This document shows, piece after piece, positions 26,422 to 34,074 of a DNA stretch of 64,000 bases. The notes under the pieces are model-generated. The model saw only the letters and a list, made by a program, of their open reading frames with translations. It did no database searches and had not been told where the DNA came from. Each line of letters starts with the position of its first letter. The stretch's first letter is position 1. Source of the stretch: Victivallales bacterium (GTDB lineage: Bacteria > Verrucomicrobiota > Lentisphaeria > Oligosphaerales > Oligosphaeraceae); NCBI GenBank assembly GCA_017535315.1, contig JAFXUD010000012.1:62001-126000 (forward strand). The letters are read 5' to 3'. Made by a program: the position numbers and the translations under genes.

Positions 26422-27897
26422 ATGACGCAGCAAATGACACTTTCACAGGGGCTTCAAACCCGACTGGAGCAGAATCTTACTCCCCAGCAGATTCAGACGA
26501 TGAGCATCCTCCAGAAGCCATCGCTTGAATTGGAGCAGATGCTGGCTGCAAAAATGGAGATGAATCCCGTTCTGGAGATTAATGGACATCGGGAGGAGGT
26601 TACCATTGGAGATCCCCTTGAAGAGGCGGGCGCACGCTCCGAACACAACGAGGAACTGGTCGCGAAAGCCATTGAAAACGACGAGAATAACTGGGAGGCG
26701 GCAGTTCTCAACAGTGAATCCCATGCTGCCGAGCCTATGGACTACGATTCAGGCGACAGTTGGGACGCAGAGAGGGAGGAGCGCTATAGGCACTTTGTCA
26801 ATTCCCAGACCCGCTCCACATCCTTCCAGGAAGCCCTCATGGAGCAGCTCCGCGACACGGTTGACCAGGAGAAGCAGCCCGTCCTTTTCCGCACCTGCCT
26901 GGAAGTGCTGGGCAATCTGGACGACAATGGCTGGCTGGATGCCACCGACGAGGAGATTGCCAAGGGAGCAGAGGTGGATTTGAAGACTGTCGCACGTGCC
27001 ATCAGGGTCGTGCATTCCTTTACCCCTGCGGGGTTGGCCGCCAGGGACCTGCGCGAATGTCTGTTGCTCCAGCTGGAACGCAACCGCGAAAGAGGAAGTA
27101 TTGCCTGGGACATCGTCGATAAGCATCTTGAGGAACTGGCGCGCAATCACATCCCGCAGATTGCAAAGGAGGTTGATGCTGAAATATCTGAGGTCGAAGA
27201 GGCCCGTGAGAGAATCAGGGAGCTGGACCCACGGCCAGGCAGGTCTCTGGTTGACGACGAGGCCCCGCACATCATCCCAGATTTCAAAATAGTCAAGAAC
27301 CGTGATGGTCATTGGGACGTAGTGCCAAACGAATATGCTTTCCCTCAGGTGGGCATTAACGAGCACTACCTTGCTTTGCAGAAGGACGAGAACACTTCTG
27401 TGAAGGACCGTGCATACCTGAGGGGTATGATAGAGGAGGCGAACACCCTGATTCAGCAGCTCGAATACCGAAAATCGACTGTTGAAAAGGTCGCTGTCTG
27501 CATCCTCGCCCATCAGTTGGATTTCTTCGAGCGTGGTCAGGAGTACCTGAAGCCCATGAAGATGTCTGACATCGCAGACGAACTGGACGTCCATGAGACG
27601 ACTGTCAGCCGTGCTGTTGCGAACAAGTACCTGGATACTCCCTACGGTATCCTTGAGTTCAAATACTTCTTCAGCAAAGGCTATTCTAACAACGAGGGGG
27701 AGGACATCTCCAACCGCGTGGTGCAACAGAAAATCCGCGAGTACATCGACCGCGAAAACAAGGGCAAGCCGCTTTCTGACCAGAAGATAGCGGATATGCT
27801 CCAGCGGGATGGCCTGACCGTCGCGCGCCGTACTGTCACGAAATACCGCGAGGCGGCTGGCATACTTGCCGCCAGCCAGCGCAAACTCCATTCGTGA
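26422..27897 (+). CDS. rpoN: RNA polymerase sigma-54 factor
   Basis: A 491-aa sigma-54. Region I is Gln-rich (QMTLSQGLQTRLEQNLTPQQIQTMSILQKPSLELEQML), followed by an acidic region II and the core-binding domain. A helix-turn-helix (MSDIADELDVHETTVSRAVANKYLDTPYGIL) lies near residue 375. The C-terminal RpoN box reads ARRTVTKYRE near residue 475. It directs RNA polymerase to -24/-12 promoters that need an AAA+ activator. It follows rlmI by 13 bp with GAGGA ahead of the start. No bacterial enhancer-binding protein is encoded nearby, so its regulon lies elsewhere. Confidence 0.97.
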   Translation: MTQQMTLSQGLQTRLEQNLTPQQIQTMSILQKPSLELEQMLAAKMEMNPVLEINGHREEVTIGDPLEEAGARSEHNEELVAKAIENDENNWEAAVLNSESHAAEPMDYDSGDSWDAEREERYRHFVNSQTRSTSFQEALMEQLRDTVDQEKQPVLFRTCLEVLGNLDDNGWLDATDEEIAKGAEVDLKTVARAIRVVHSFTPAGLAARDLRECLLLQLERNRERGSIAWDIVDKHLEELARNHIPQIAKEVDAEISEVEEARERIRELDPRPGRSLVDDEAPHIIPDFKIVKNRDGHWDVVPNEYAFPQVGINEHYLALQKDENTSVKDRAYLRGMIEEANTLIQQLEYRKSTVEKVAVCILAHQLDFFERGQEYLKPMKMSDIADELDVHETTVSRAVANKYLDTPYGILEFKYFFSKGYSNNEGEDISNRVVQQKIREYIDRENKGKPLSDQKIADMLQRDGLTVARRTVTKYREAAGILAASQRKLHS

Positions 27898-27921
27898 AAC
27901 CGCAAATGAGGTTGTCGTTCT

Positions 27922-28533
27922 ATGCAATATCTTAGTCAAGGCTTTTCCCTTTTCCTGAATCTCTTTTTCCTGCTGACGCCTTTCTTTGTGCTGGGTGTCT
28001 TCATCACCATCACCGAAGGCGCGGAGATGCACTTGAAGAGAAAACTCGCCTTCCGTATCGCCCTGGGGGCCAGCGCCGTCACCCTCTGCATCTTTTGGGG
28101 TGGCGGATTCATTATGAAACTCTTTGGAATCACCGTCGATGCCTTCCGCGCGGGGTCGGGCGTGCTGCTTCTCCTCACTGCCGTATCCCTCGTTCTAGAC
28201 AAGGCCCAGCAGAAACGGGAGACCGCGACGGACAAGTTGCTCGACCTGGCTGTCGTCCCCATGGCGGTCCCTATCACGGCTGGTCCCGCCACGCTGGGTA
28301 CGCTGATGGTCTGGGGTACCTCGACCACCGATGTCGAGATGAAGCTGGTGACGGCAATCGCCATCGTTCTGGCCTGCTTCTCAATTGGCGGTATGCTGGC
28401 CATTTCTGACAAGATTAACAATTTGCTTGGCCACGCCAACATCACCATTCTCAGCAAGATCACGGGGCTGATTCTCAGTGCCATCGCCTTGCAGATGATT
28501 GTGGTAGGTGCCAAGAATATCTGGCTTCAGTGA
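27922..28533 (+). CDS. MarC family integral membrane protein
   Basis: A 203-aa protein with six predicted membrane helices and the MarC/NAAT family pattern: FFLLTPFFVLGVFITITEG at the N-terminus and VVPMAVPITAGPATLGTLMVWG near residue 110. The family's P-x-x-x-P-G-A/P motif is visible there. The function of MarC proteins is unsettled; some archaeal members were reported to carry amino acids, and the earlier link to multiple antibiotic resistance is not supported. It sits 24 bp after rpoN and its TGA overlaps the ATG of the next small gene (ATGA), so the three are probably co-expressed. Confidence 0.88.
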   Translation: MQYLSQGFSLFLNLFFLLTPFFVLGVFITITEGAEMHLKRKLAFRIALGASAVTLCIFWGGGFIMKLFGITVDAFRAGSGVLLLLTAVSLVLDKAQQKRETATDKLLDLAVVPMAVPITAGPATLGTLMVWGTSTTDVEMKLVTAIAIVLACFSIGGMLAISDKINNLLGHANITILSKITGLILSAIALQMIVVGAKNIWLQ

Positions 28534-28871
28534 TGGCGATGGCAAAACGGAAGGTCGGTCTTTGCGCATTGGCGATGAAGGTCAACGAGGCCTTTCGCTT
28601 CATTGCGCGAAGCCCTCGCATCAAGTTGGGGCTGTTTTTGCTGGTCATCAACGTTCCTTTCGGCTATGGCGGCGCCGTCGTCGGTGTCCTGCTGGCAGGG
28701 GCGCTGAACAACCATTTCTGGCTGAAGTGTGGCACGTCGGCATATATCCTCTCATGGGTGATGCTGGGGGCCGCAACCATCCTGCTAGGCAGGGATACAA
28801 AGCATTTCGCAACCACTATCCTTCGACGCAAATGGCGCGCCTGGAGGAAGATGAGAAAACAAGGAGCATGA
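28530..28871 (+). CDS. Small membrane protein of unknown function
   Basis: A 113-aa protein I do not recognise. It has a basic N-terminus, then two hydrophobic segments (GLFLLVINVPFGYGGAVVGVLLAGAL near residues 34-60 and AYILSWVMLGAATILLG near 70-90), and a strongly basic tail (RRKWRAWRKMRKQGA). The topology suggests a two-helix inner-membrane protein with both ends cytosolic. The start overlaps the marC-like stop by 4 bp, and the stop is 1 bp before the nadA start, so it is tightly embedded in the operon. This placement and codon use like its neighbours support a real gene. No function is proposed. Confidence 0.7.
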   Translation: MMAMAKRKVGLCALAMKVNEAFRFIARSPRIKLGLFLLVINVPFGYGGAVVGVLLAGALNNHFWLKCGTSAYILSWVMLGAATILLGRDTKHFATTILRRKWRAWRKMRKQGA

Positions 28872-28872
28872 T

Positions 28873-29775
28873 ATGGACATCAAGAAAGCCATCGATACGC
28901 TGCGCAAGGAGAAGAAGGCCGTCATTTTGGCGCACACCTACCAGCCGCCCGAAATACAGGCCATCGCGGACTTCGTCGGCGATTCATACGGGCTGAGCGT
29001 CAAAGCCTCCCAAGTTGAAGAGGCGGAGATGATTGTCTTCTGCGGCGTGCGATTCATGGCGGAGACCGCCGCAATCCTGAACCCGAACAAGCGGGTGCTG
29101 ATGCCTGATGCTAATGCAGGATGTCCCATGGCGGATATGATTGATGGCAAGCAGCTGGCGGAGTTCAAGGCGGCTCACCCTGGCGCACCCGTCGTCTGCT
29201 ATGTCAATTCCACGGCAGAAGTAAAGGCGGGCAGCACGATTTGCTGCACCTCCTCCAATGCCGTCAAGGTTGTCAAGTCCCTCGGCGATGTCCCCGAAAT
29301 CCTCTTCGTTCCTGACCAATACCTCGGTCGGTTCGTGGAGAAGCAGCTTGGGCGCAAGCTGGTCCTTTGGAACGGTTGCTGCCCCATCCACAGGGCGCTT
29401 GACCCCGAAAGCATCCAAACAGCCAAACAGGCTTACCCCAGCGCAAAGGTGATGGTCCACCCCGAAACGCGCCCCGAGACGCAGGCCGCCGCCGATTATG
29501 TCCTTGCCACGGGCCAGATGATTGACTTGGTCAAGATGCAGCCGCAGGGAGACTACATTGTCGGCACCGAGCGCGGCATCCTCCACGCTTTGCAACAGGC
29601 AGCCCCCGCCTCCAAATACTTCCCTATCGAGCCTCCGCTCATCTGCCCCGATATGAAGAAGACCACCCTGGAGAAGCTCTTGAACTCACTCGAAACCGAA
29701 ACCACGCAAGTCACTGTTGCACCCGAAGTCGCTGCAGGCGCGCTCAAAGCCATTCAAGCCATGCTTGCATTGTAA
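28873..29775 (+). CDS. nadA: Quinolinate synthase A
   Basis: A 300-aa quinolinate synthase. It condenses iminoaspartate with dihydroxyacetone phosphate to quinolinate in de novo NAD synthesis, using a [4Fe-4S] cluster. The three cluster cysteines are visible in PDANAGCPMAD near residue 82, ICCTSSNAV near residue 118 and LWNGCCPIH near residue 175. The opening ILAHTYQPPEIQAIADFVGDS and the VMVHPETRPE segment also fit. No nadB or nadC is next to it, so the iminoaspartate donor gene is elsewhere. It begins 1 bp after the preceding stop, and the thioesterase gene follows closely. Confidence 0.96.
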   Translation: MDIKKAIDTLRKEKKAVILAHTYQPPEIQAIADFVGDSYGLSVKASQVEEAEMIVFCGVRFMAETAAILNPNKRVLMPDANAGCPMADMIDGKQLAEFKAAHPGAPVVCYVNSTAEVKAGSTICCTSSNAVKVVKSLGDVPEILFVPDQYLGRFVEKQLGRKLVLWNGCCPIHRALDPESIQTAKQAYPSAKVMVHPETRPETQAAADYVLATGQMIDLVKMQPQGDYIVGTERGILHALQQAAPASKYFPIEPPLICPDMKKTTLEKLLNSLETETTQVTVAPEVAAGALKAIQAMLAL

Positions 29776-29782
29776 CTCTATT

Positions 29783-30514
29783 ATGAACACTTATACACAG
29801 GATTTCAGCATCCGCTACTCGGAGCTCAACCGCAACGGTCTTCTGAAGGACGAGGCCTTTTTTGACATCTTCCAGGAGGTGGCCAGCCGCCACGCCGAGC
29901 AACTTGGCTGCGGCTTCGGCACGATGGGCAGCCTCACCTGGGTGCTATCGAAGATACGCATTCAGGTGCTGCGTACCCCAAAAAAAGATTCTAATGTTAC
30001 CGTCAAGACCTGGCCCAGCGGCTTCAACCGCCTCTACGCAACGCGCGAGGGGCTGTTCAGCGACGGCGACGGCGAAATCGCCCATGTCACCAGTTACTGG
30101 CTGCTCATCGACCTGAAAAGCCTGCGCCCCCAGCGTCTGCCCGATGCGCTGCCTTGCCCCATCCCCGATAATTCAGACCTTCCGCGCTATTTCGACCTTA
30201 CATCGAAAACGACGAAGATCATCGGTGAGAACCCACTGGAATCCAGGGTTGCAGAGCACGAAATCGACGTGAACCAGCACCTGAATAACGCCCGTTATTG
30301 CAGCCGCATCAGCGACTGGCTCGCCTTCATGACAGGACGCATTCCGCGCATCACGGACATCTCTGCTTCATTCCTGCATGAAACCCAGGTCAACACCCTT
30401 CTGACCACCAGCGGAAATCTTGATGCCCAGGGCAACTTCCAGGCAGCCATTTCAAGCAAGCAGGCGGATGGGACGGATCTTGTCCATTTCACCGCCAATG
30501 GCACCATAGCATAA
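29783..30514 (+). CDS. Acyl-ACP thioesterase family protein
   Basis: About 243 aa from the ATG at 29783 (MNTYTQDFSIRYSELNRNG). An in-frame upstream start at 29717 would overlap nadA and is less likely. It has two hotdog-fold halves. The first half holds EAFFDIFQEVASRHAEQLG. The second has the catalytic-type EHEIDVNQHLNNARY, the D-x-N-x-H-x-N-N motif of the family. The family hydrolyses acyl-ACP to release free fatty acids. Its role here is unknown. It is the last gene of the rlmI-nadA operon; a MITE-like element starts 10 bp after its stop. Confidence 0.85.
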   Translation: MNTYTQDFSIRYSELNRNGLLKDEAFFDIFQEVASRHAEQLGCGFGTMGSLTWVLSKIRIQVLRTPKKDSNVTVKTWPSGFNRLYATREGLFSDGDGEIAHVTSYWLLIDLKSLRPQRLPDALPCPIPDNSDLPRYFDLTSKTTKIIGENPLESRVAEHEIDVNQHLNNARYCSRISDWLAFMTGRIPRITDISASFLHETQVNTLLTTSGNLDAQGNFQAAISSKQADGTDLVHFTANGTIA

Positions 30515-30523
30515 AAAAGACAA

Positions 30524-30764
30524 GGGAATTATATACTTGAGTTGCCGATTGGACTTTAGCAACAGAGAAGAGCCGCGTAAGCGGCGACAAGAGTATAGCC
30601 GTGGGTGGAGCGAAGCCGCGACAGCGGCGAAGCGAAACCCACGGTCAGATGCCGACCCTAGTCCCCGTACGCCTTGCCGCGTAGCGTAGCGAAGCGGCAA
30701 GGCGCATCCTGGCTATCGACCAGTGAGGGATAATTTCATCAGGAAACTCAAGTATATAATTCCC
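30524..30764. mobile_element. MITE-like element, 241 bp, perfect 20-bp terminal inverted repeats
   Basis: The ends are GGGAATTATATACTTGAGTT (30524-30543) and its exact reverse complement (30745-30764). The GC-rich core carries nested hairpins such as GCCGC/GCGGC and CCGTGGGT/ACCCACGG. The core resembles that of the GTAAC-ended elements at 44531, 57011 and 62249 although the termini differ. No coding capacity and no convincing target duplication were found. It fills most of the 311-bp gap between the thioesterase gene and murJ. Confidence 0.8.
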
Positions 30765-30772
30765 AAAAACAA

Positions 30773-30807
30773 GGAGGTAATTTCATGCTAGTTTTGAAAT
30801 TACCTCC
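30773..30807. repeat. Compact inverted repeat in the murJ leader, solo form of the 37440 element ends
   Basis: GGAGGTAATTTCA and its reverse complement are separated by 9 nt. The right part (AGTTTTGAAATTACCTCC) matches the terminal repeat of the 156-bp element at 37440-37595 at 17 of 18 positions. It could be an excision scar or a minimal element. It lies 18 bp before the murJ start and may form a leader hairpin. Confidence 0.7.
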
Positions 30808-30825
30808 AAGGATAAGAGAGCAACA

Positions 30826-32415
30826 ATGAGCGAAGAAAACAGCAAGCGCGCCACGCGCAACATGTTTGCCAGTTTCGTGGGCATTTTTGGGAGCCGCGTC
30901 ACGGGAATGGTACGTGACATCGCCATGACCCACTACTGGGGCGGAACGGGAGCTGCACAGGCTGCCTTCTACACGGCCTTTTTTCTGCCGAACCTCTTCC
31001 GCAGCCTTTTTGGCGAAGGCGCCTTCACGGCTGCCTTCCTGCCTTCCATTGCCTCGAAGCTGGAGCAGGATGACAAGGAGGGGGCCTGGCGGCTTGCCGA
31101 ACGCACCATCTCTATCCAGATGATTTTTCTGGTGGCGATTGTCCTTTTGGTCTCCGCAGGCAGTCTGTTGCTCTATTTCATCATGGGCGATGGCTTTTTC
31201 AGCGAGAAGTACTCCCATGTTCCGCTGACCTTCAAAATACTGCCGCTCTTGATGCCCTACGCCTTTCTCATCTGTGCCACGGCCTCCTTCGCAGCGGTGC
31301 TGAATGCCCTGCGTTGCTTTGCTCTGCCCGCCATCAACCCCGTCATCTTCAACCTTGTGGAGATACTTTCCGTCGGCGGACTTTATTTCACCTTGAAAAA
31401 CGATGACCCGAAGGCGTTGATTATCTTCTGCCTTTGCATCCTTCTGGCGGGAGTGCTTCAGATGCTTTCCTTGATGTTCGCCTGCCGCCGCCGTGGATTC
31501 ATTTTTCATTTCCGCCCCGTCTGGAAAGACGAGGAGGTGCGACAGGTGCTGAGGAAATTCGTCCCTGGAACTGTCGGCGCGGGTGTCAACCAAATCAACC
31601 AGTGCATCGACAAGGTGATGGTCAACTGGGTTGGCAAGGTCGCCGTCTCGGGCATTGAGCTGAGCCACCGCCTAGTCTATCTTCCCGTGGGACTTTTCGG
31701 CGTGGCCATCTCTGGTGTCTGCTTGACGGACATGTCTCGTGCCGCCTCCAAGCACGATGAAGCCGCTCTCACGGAAAGCCTGGAACATGCGCTGCGCCTG
31801 ACTATCTTTCTAAGTGTGCCCTGCGCCGTGCTCTTCGGCGTCTTGGCAGACCCCTTTGTGCGGCTGCTGTTCCATCACGGAGCTTTCAATGACGAAGCGG
31901 TCCGTTCCTGCGTCTATGCCTTGCTTTTCTACATTCCAGGCATTCCCGCTTTCTGCTCTGCGAAAGTGGCGCTGACACCCCATTACGCGAACCACGACAT
32001 CAAGACGCCTGTCCGAATCTCCATTATCTGCGTGATTCTCAACCTCGTGCTGAATCTCTCGCTGGTGACGTTTATGAAGCATGGCGGCTTGGCGCTCTCT
32101 ACCAGCATCTGCTCCTGGATAAACGTCATTACGCTTCTAACGCTTGCACGAAAATACGTGCCCAGCTGGAATCCGCGGAAAACCATCGTCGCAGGCTTGA
32201 GAATCCTGCTGGCCTCCCTGATTGGCGGTGCAGCGGCAATGGCCGTTCTTCGCATTCTTCCCAATTTATTCGACATTGACACGCTGCCAATTCTTTGGAA
32301 ATCGGCCATACGCCTCCTTGTTGGCGGTGCGGCAGGCTCGCTCTGCTTCCTGCTCGTCTCCTGCAAATCCCCCGAATGCCGTAGCCTCCTCTCCATCGTC
32401 AGACGACGGAAGTAG
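30826..32415 (+). CDS. murJ: Lipid II flippase MurJ
   Basis: A 529-aa MOP-superfamily protein with about fourteen helices. It has the MurJ signature near the N-terminus: NMFASFVGIFGSRVTGMVRDIAM, then AFYTAFFLPNLFRSLFGEGAFTAAFLPSI. Conserved positions include the Arg/Asp in GMVRDI and the PNLFR...GEGA stretch typical of MurJ, which separates it from the Wzx-like protein at 11094-12578. It flips undecaprenyl-linked peptidoglycan precursor to the periplasm. It is downstream of a mobile element and a hairpin, so it probably has its own promoter or depends on one carried by the element. The nonamer repeat array starts 18 bp after its stop. Confidence 0.93.
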   Translation: MSEENSKRATRNMFASFVGIFGSRVTGMVRDIAMTHYWGGTGAAQAAFYTAFFLPNLFRSLFGEGAFTAAFLPSIASKLEQDDKEGAWRLAERTISIQMIFLVAIVLLVSAGSLLLYFIMGDGFFSEKYSHVPLTFKILPLLMPYAFLICATASFAAVLNALRCFALPAINPVIFNLVEILSVGGLYFTLKNDDPKALIIFCLCILLAGVLQMLSLMFACRRRGFIFHFRPVWKDEEVRQVLRKFVPGTVGAGVNQINQCIDKVMVNWVGKVAVSGIELSHRLVYLPVGLFGVAISGVCLTDMSRAASKHDEAALTESLEHALRLTIFLSVPCAVLFGVLADPFVRLLFHHGAFNDEAVRSCVYALLFYIPGIPAFCSAKVALTPHYANHDIKTPVRISIICVILNLVLNLSLVTFMKHGGLALSTSICSWINVITLLTLARKYVPSWNPRKTIVAGLRILLASLIGGAAAMAVLRILPNLFDIDTLPILWKSAIRLLVGGAAGSLCFLLVSCKSPECRSLLSIVRRRK

Positions 32416-32433
32416 CTTAGAGCAAATTTTCAA

Positions 32434-32487
32434 GGGACGGGAGAGACGGGAGGGACGGGAGGGACGGGAGCGACGGGAGCGACGAGG
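32434..32487. repeat. Six contiguous nonamers GNGACGGGA
   Basis: Six 9-bp units run without interruption. They are the reverse complement of the CNNGTCNCT nonamers that fill 32512-32970, so transcript from murJ could form a long hairpin between the two. Low-complexity DNA, not coding. Confidence 0.85.
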
Positions 32488-32511
32488 ATGGCGTGTGCCA
32501 TATCACACCTG

Positions 32512-32970
32512 CTCCAGGCAAGTTCTTTTCCTTGCCCTCCTCGTCGCTCAAGTCTCTCCCGTCCCTCAAGTCCCTTCAAGGCCAGCTATCCTTCCCGCGC
32601 CCTCCTCGTCGCTCCCGTCTCTCCCGTCCCTCCTGTCTCTTTAAGGCCAGCTATCCTTCCCGTGCCCTCCTCGTCGCTCTAGTCTCTCCCGTCCCTCAAG
32701 TCTCTTCAAGGCAAGTTTTCCCTCCAGTGTCCTCGTCGCTCCCGTCTCTCCCGTCGCTCCTGTCCCTTAAAGGCCAGCTATCCCTCCAGTGCCCTCCTCG
32801 TCGCTCCCGTCCCTCCCGTCGCTCCTGTCCCTTAAAGGCCAGCTATCCTTCCAGTGCCCTCCTCGTCGCTCAAGTCTCTCCCGTCGCTCAAGTCCCTTCA
32901 AGGCAAGCTTTCCCTCCCGTGCCCTCGTCGCTCCCGTCTCTCCCGTCCCTCCTGTCCCTTAAAGGCCAGC
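32512..32970. repeat. Higher-order tandem repeat: 62-65-bp units built on nonamers
   Basis: Unit boundaries (AAGGCCAG or AGGCAAG) fall at 32515, 32578, 32643, 32708, 32770, 32835, 32900 and 32962, spaced 63, 65, 65, 62, 65, 65 and 62 bp. The AGGCAAG variant recurs every third unit, giving a repeat period of about 192 bp. Each unit holds about four nonamers of consensus CNNGTCNCT. Open frames across it are low-complexity Ser/Pro/Leu-rich and not believable. The glycosyltransferase stop codon lies in the last unit. With 32434-32487 this explains the 543-bp gap after murJ. Confidence 0.9.
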
Positions 32971-34035
32971 CCTTCCCCCCAGTGCGTCAACCTGCCTTTC
33001 TAGTGGATACAGCTTCAGCACGGCGTCATGGGTCTCCTTGTTGCACCCCTTCACTTCATCCAAAACCCGTGCAAGTGCTACGCAGTCGCCTGGTGCAACA
33101 TAGCAAATCTCCTCTTCCAGCCCCGCCAGACGGTTTGCGGGAATGTCGCTGGCAATGACAGGAAGGTCTGCCAGAAGCATTTCCAGCAGGGAATAGGAGA
33201 GCCCCTCGTAGCGGGAAGGAAGCACCCCAAAATCAAAGGCCTTCAGCAATTCACGCAGGTTTTCCTGTGGCGGATGGATAAAAGCCTTCTCCTCCAAATG
33301 CAAATTCACAATCAGCCTCGAAAGTTTCTTTTTCAGGCTTCCATCCCCGAAAATATGAAGTTGGCAAGGAGAAGTCGTCAAGGCCAATGCCTTCAGCAGC
33401 GAAACCAAACCTTTTTGCGGCTCCAGTCGGCAGGGGACGACACCGACTAGACAATCCAACGGGATGCCCAAAGCTCTTCGCGCCTCATTGCGCGGAAGAA
33501 AAGGGATGTCAGGGATGCCGTTTAAAGCCAGGAGCAATTTCCCCTCCTTCGCGCCAATCGCGCGTGCATCCTCCATTTCAGATGGCCCCACCAATGCAAA
33601 AACGTCCGTTCTTCTGCAAAGCAACCGCTCCACGTTTTTTACGGCAATCCGCCTGAAGAATCCATTGGGTTTATGAAAGCCGAAGGCATGTGGGGAATAG
33701 ACGATTCTAGGGCTATGCGGCAAGTGTGTCAATCGCCCCGCCAATCCTGCGACAAAAGCATGGAGATGGACAACCTCAGGAGCCCACTTCTGGCAGGCTT
33801 CCCGAATGCAGGAAATGTATCGATGCAGGTTCAGCAGACGGTTGCCAGGGATGGGAACCAACTGGTGCCATTCAAGGCCCAGCCCTTCGATTTTCTCCCT
33901 AAACCCCGCTTCAAAGCGGTTGCCAAAGGCGAGCAGTCCGCAGGAGACCCCACGGCCCACTAGTCTTGGAAGAATGAGTTCCAGGTGCCTTCCGACCCCA
34001 GCCCCGCAGGCCTCTGTTACATGCAGCACTCGCAT
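32959..34035 (-). CDS. Glycosyltransferase family 4
   Basis: A 358-aa GT-B glycosyltransferase. The N-terminal domain begins HVTEACGAGVGRHLELILPRLVGRG, and VVHLHAFVAGLAGRL follows. The donor-binding domain has VVPCRLEPQKGLVSLLKAL near residue 205, LHIFGDGSLKKKLSRLI near 240, and the E-x7-E-type motif FGVLPSRYEGLSYSLLEMLLADLPVIASD near 285. It lies 39 bp downstream of the MurU/AmgK-like fusion gene on the same strand, so the pair is probably an operon. The last residues (about GGRAGL) and the stop lie within the tandem repeat array, suggesting the repeat replaced the original C-terminus. Confidence 0.86.
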   Translation of the reverse strand: MRVLHVTEACGAGVGRHLELILPRLVGRGVSCGLLAFGNRFEAGFREKIEGLGLEWHQLVPIPGNRLLNLHRYISCIREACQKWAPEVVHLHAFVAGLAGRLTHLPHSPRIVYSPHAFGFHKPNGFFRRIAVKNVERLLCRRTDVFALVGPSEMEDARAIGAKEGKLLLALNGIPDIPFLPRNEARRALGIPLDCLVGVVPCRLEPQKGLVSLLKALALTTSPCQLHIFGDGSLKKKLSRLIVNLHLEEKAFIHPPQENLRELLKAFDFGVLPSRYEGLSYSLLEMLLADLPVIASDIPANRLAGLEEEICYVAPGDCVALARVLDEVKGCNKETHDAVLKLYPLERQVDALGGRAGL

Positions 34036-34074
34036 TGTTCATCCACAACGTGCTGAACCGCCGCAATAGGCGCG

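Noticed and set aside
26749-28032. 427-codon open frame on the minus strand opposite rpoN
   Set aside because: rpoN on the plus strand is unmistakable over the same DNA; the antisense frame has no recognisable domain and results from GC-rich codon use.
30524-30764. Small RNA gene between the thioesterase gene and murJ
   Set aside because: The hairpins are strong, but the 20-bp terminal inverted repeats and core similarity to other mobile elements explain the region; no promoter or terminator specific to an RNA was seen.
32512-32970. CRISPR array
   Set aside because: Units are tandem and similar along their full length, with no unique spacers and no cas genes near; the heptamer array and the 103-bp repeats fail for the same reason.
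32493-33158. Ser/Pro-rich 221-codon frame over the nonamer array
   Set aside because: The translation merely reflects the tandem repeat; it runs antisense into the glycosyltransferase gene.
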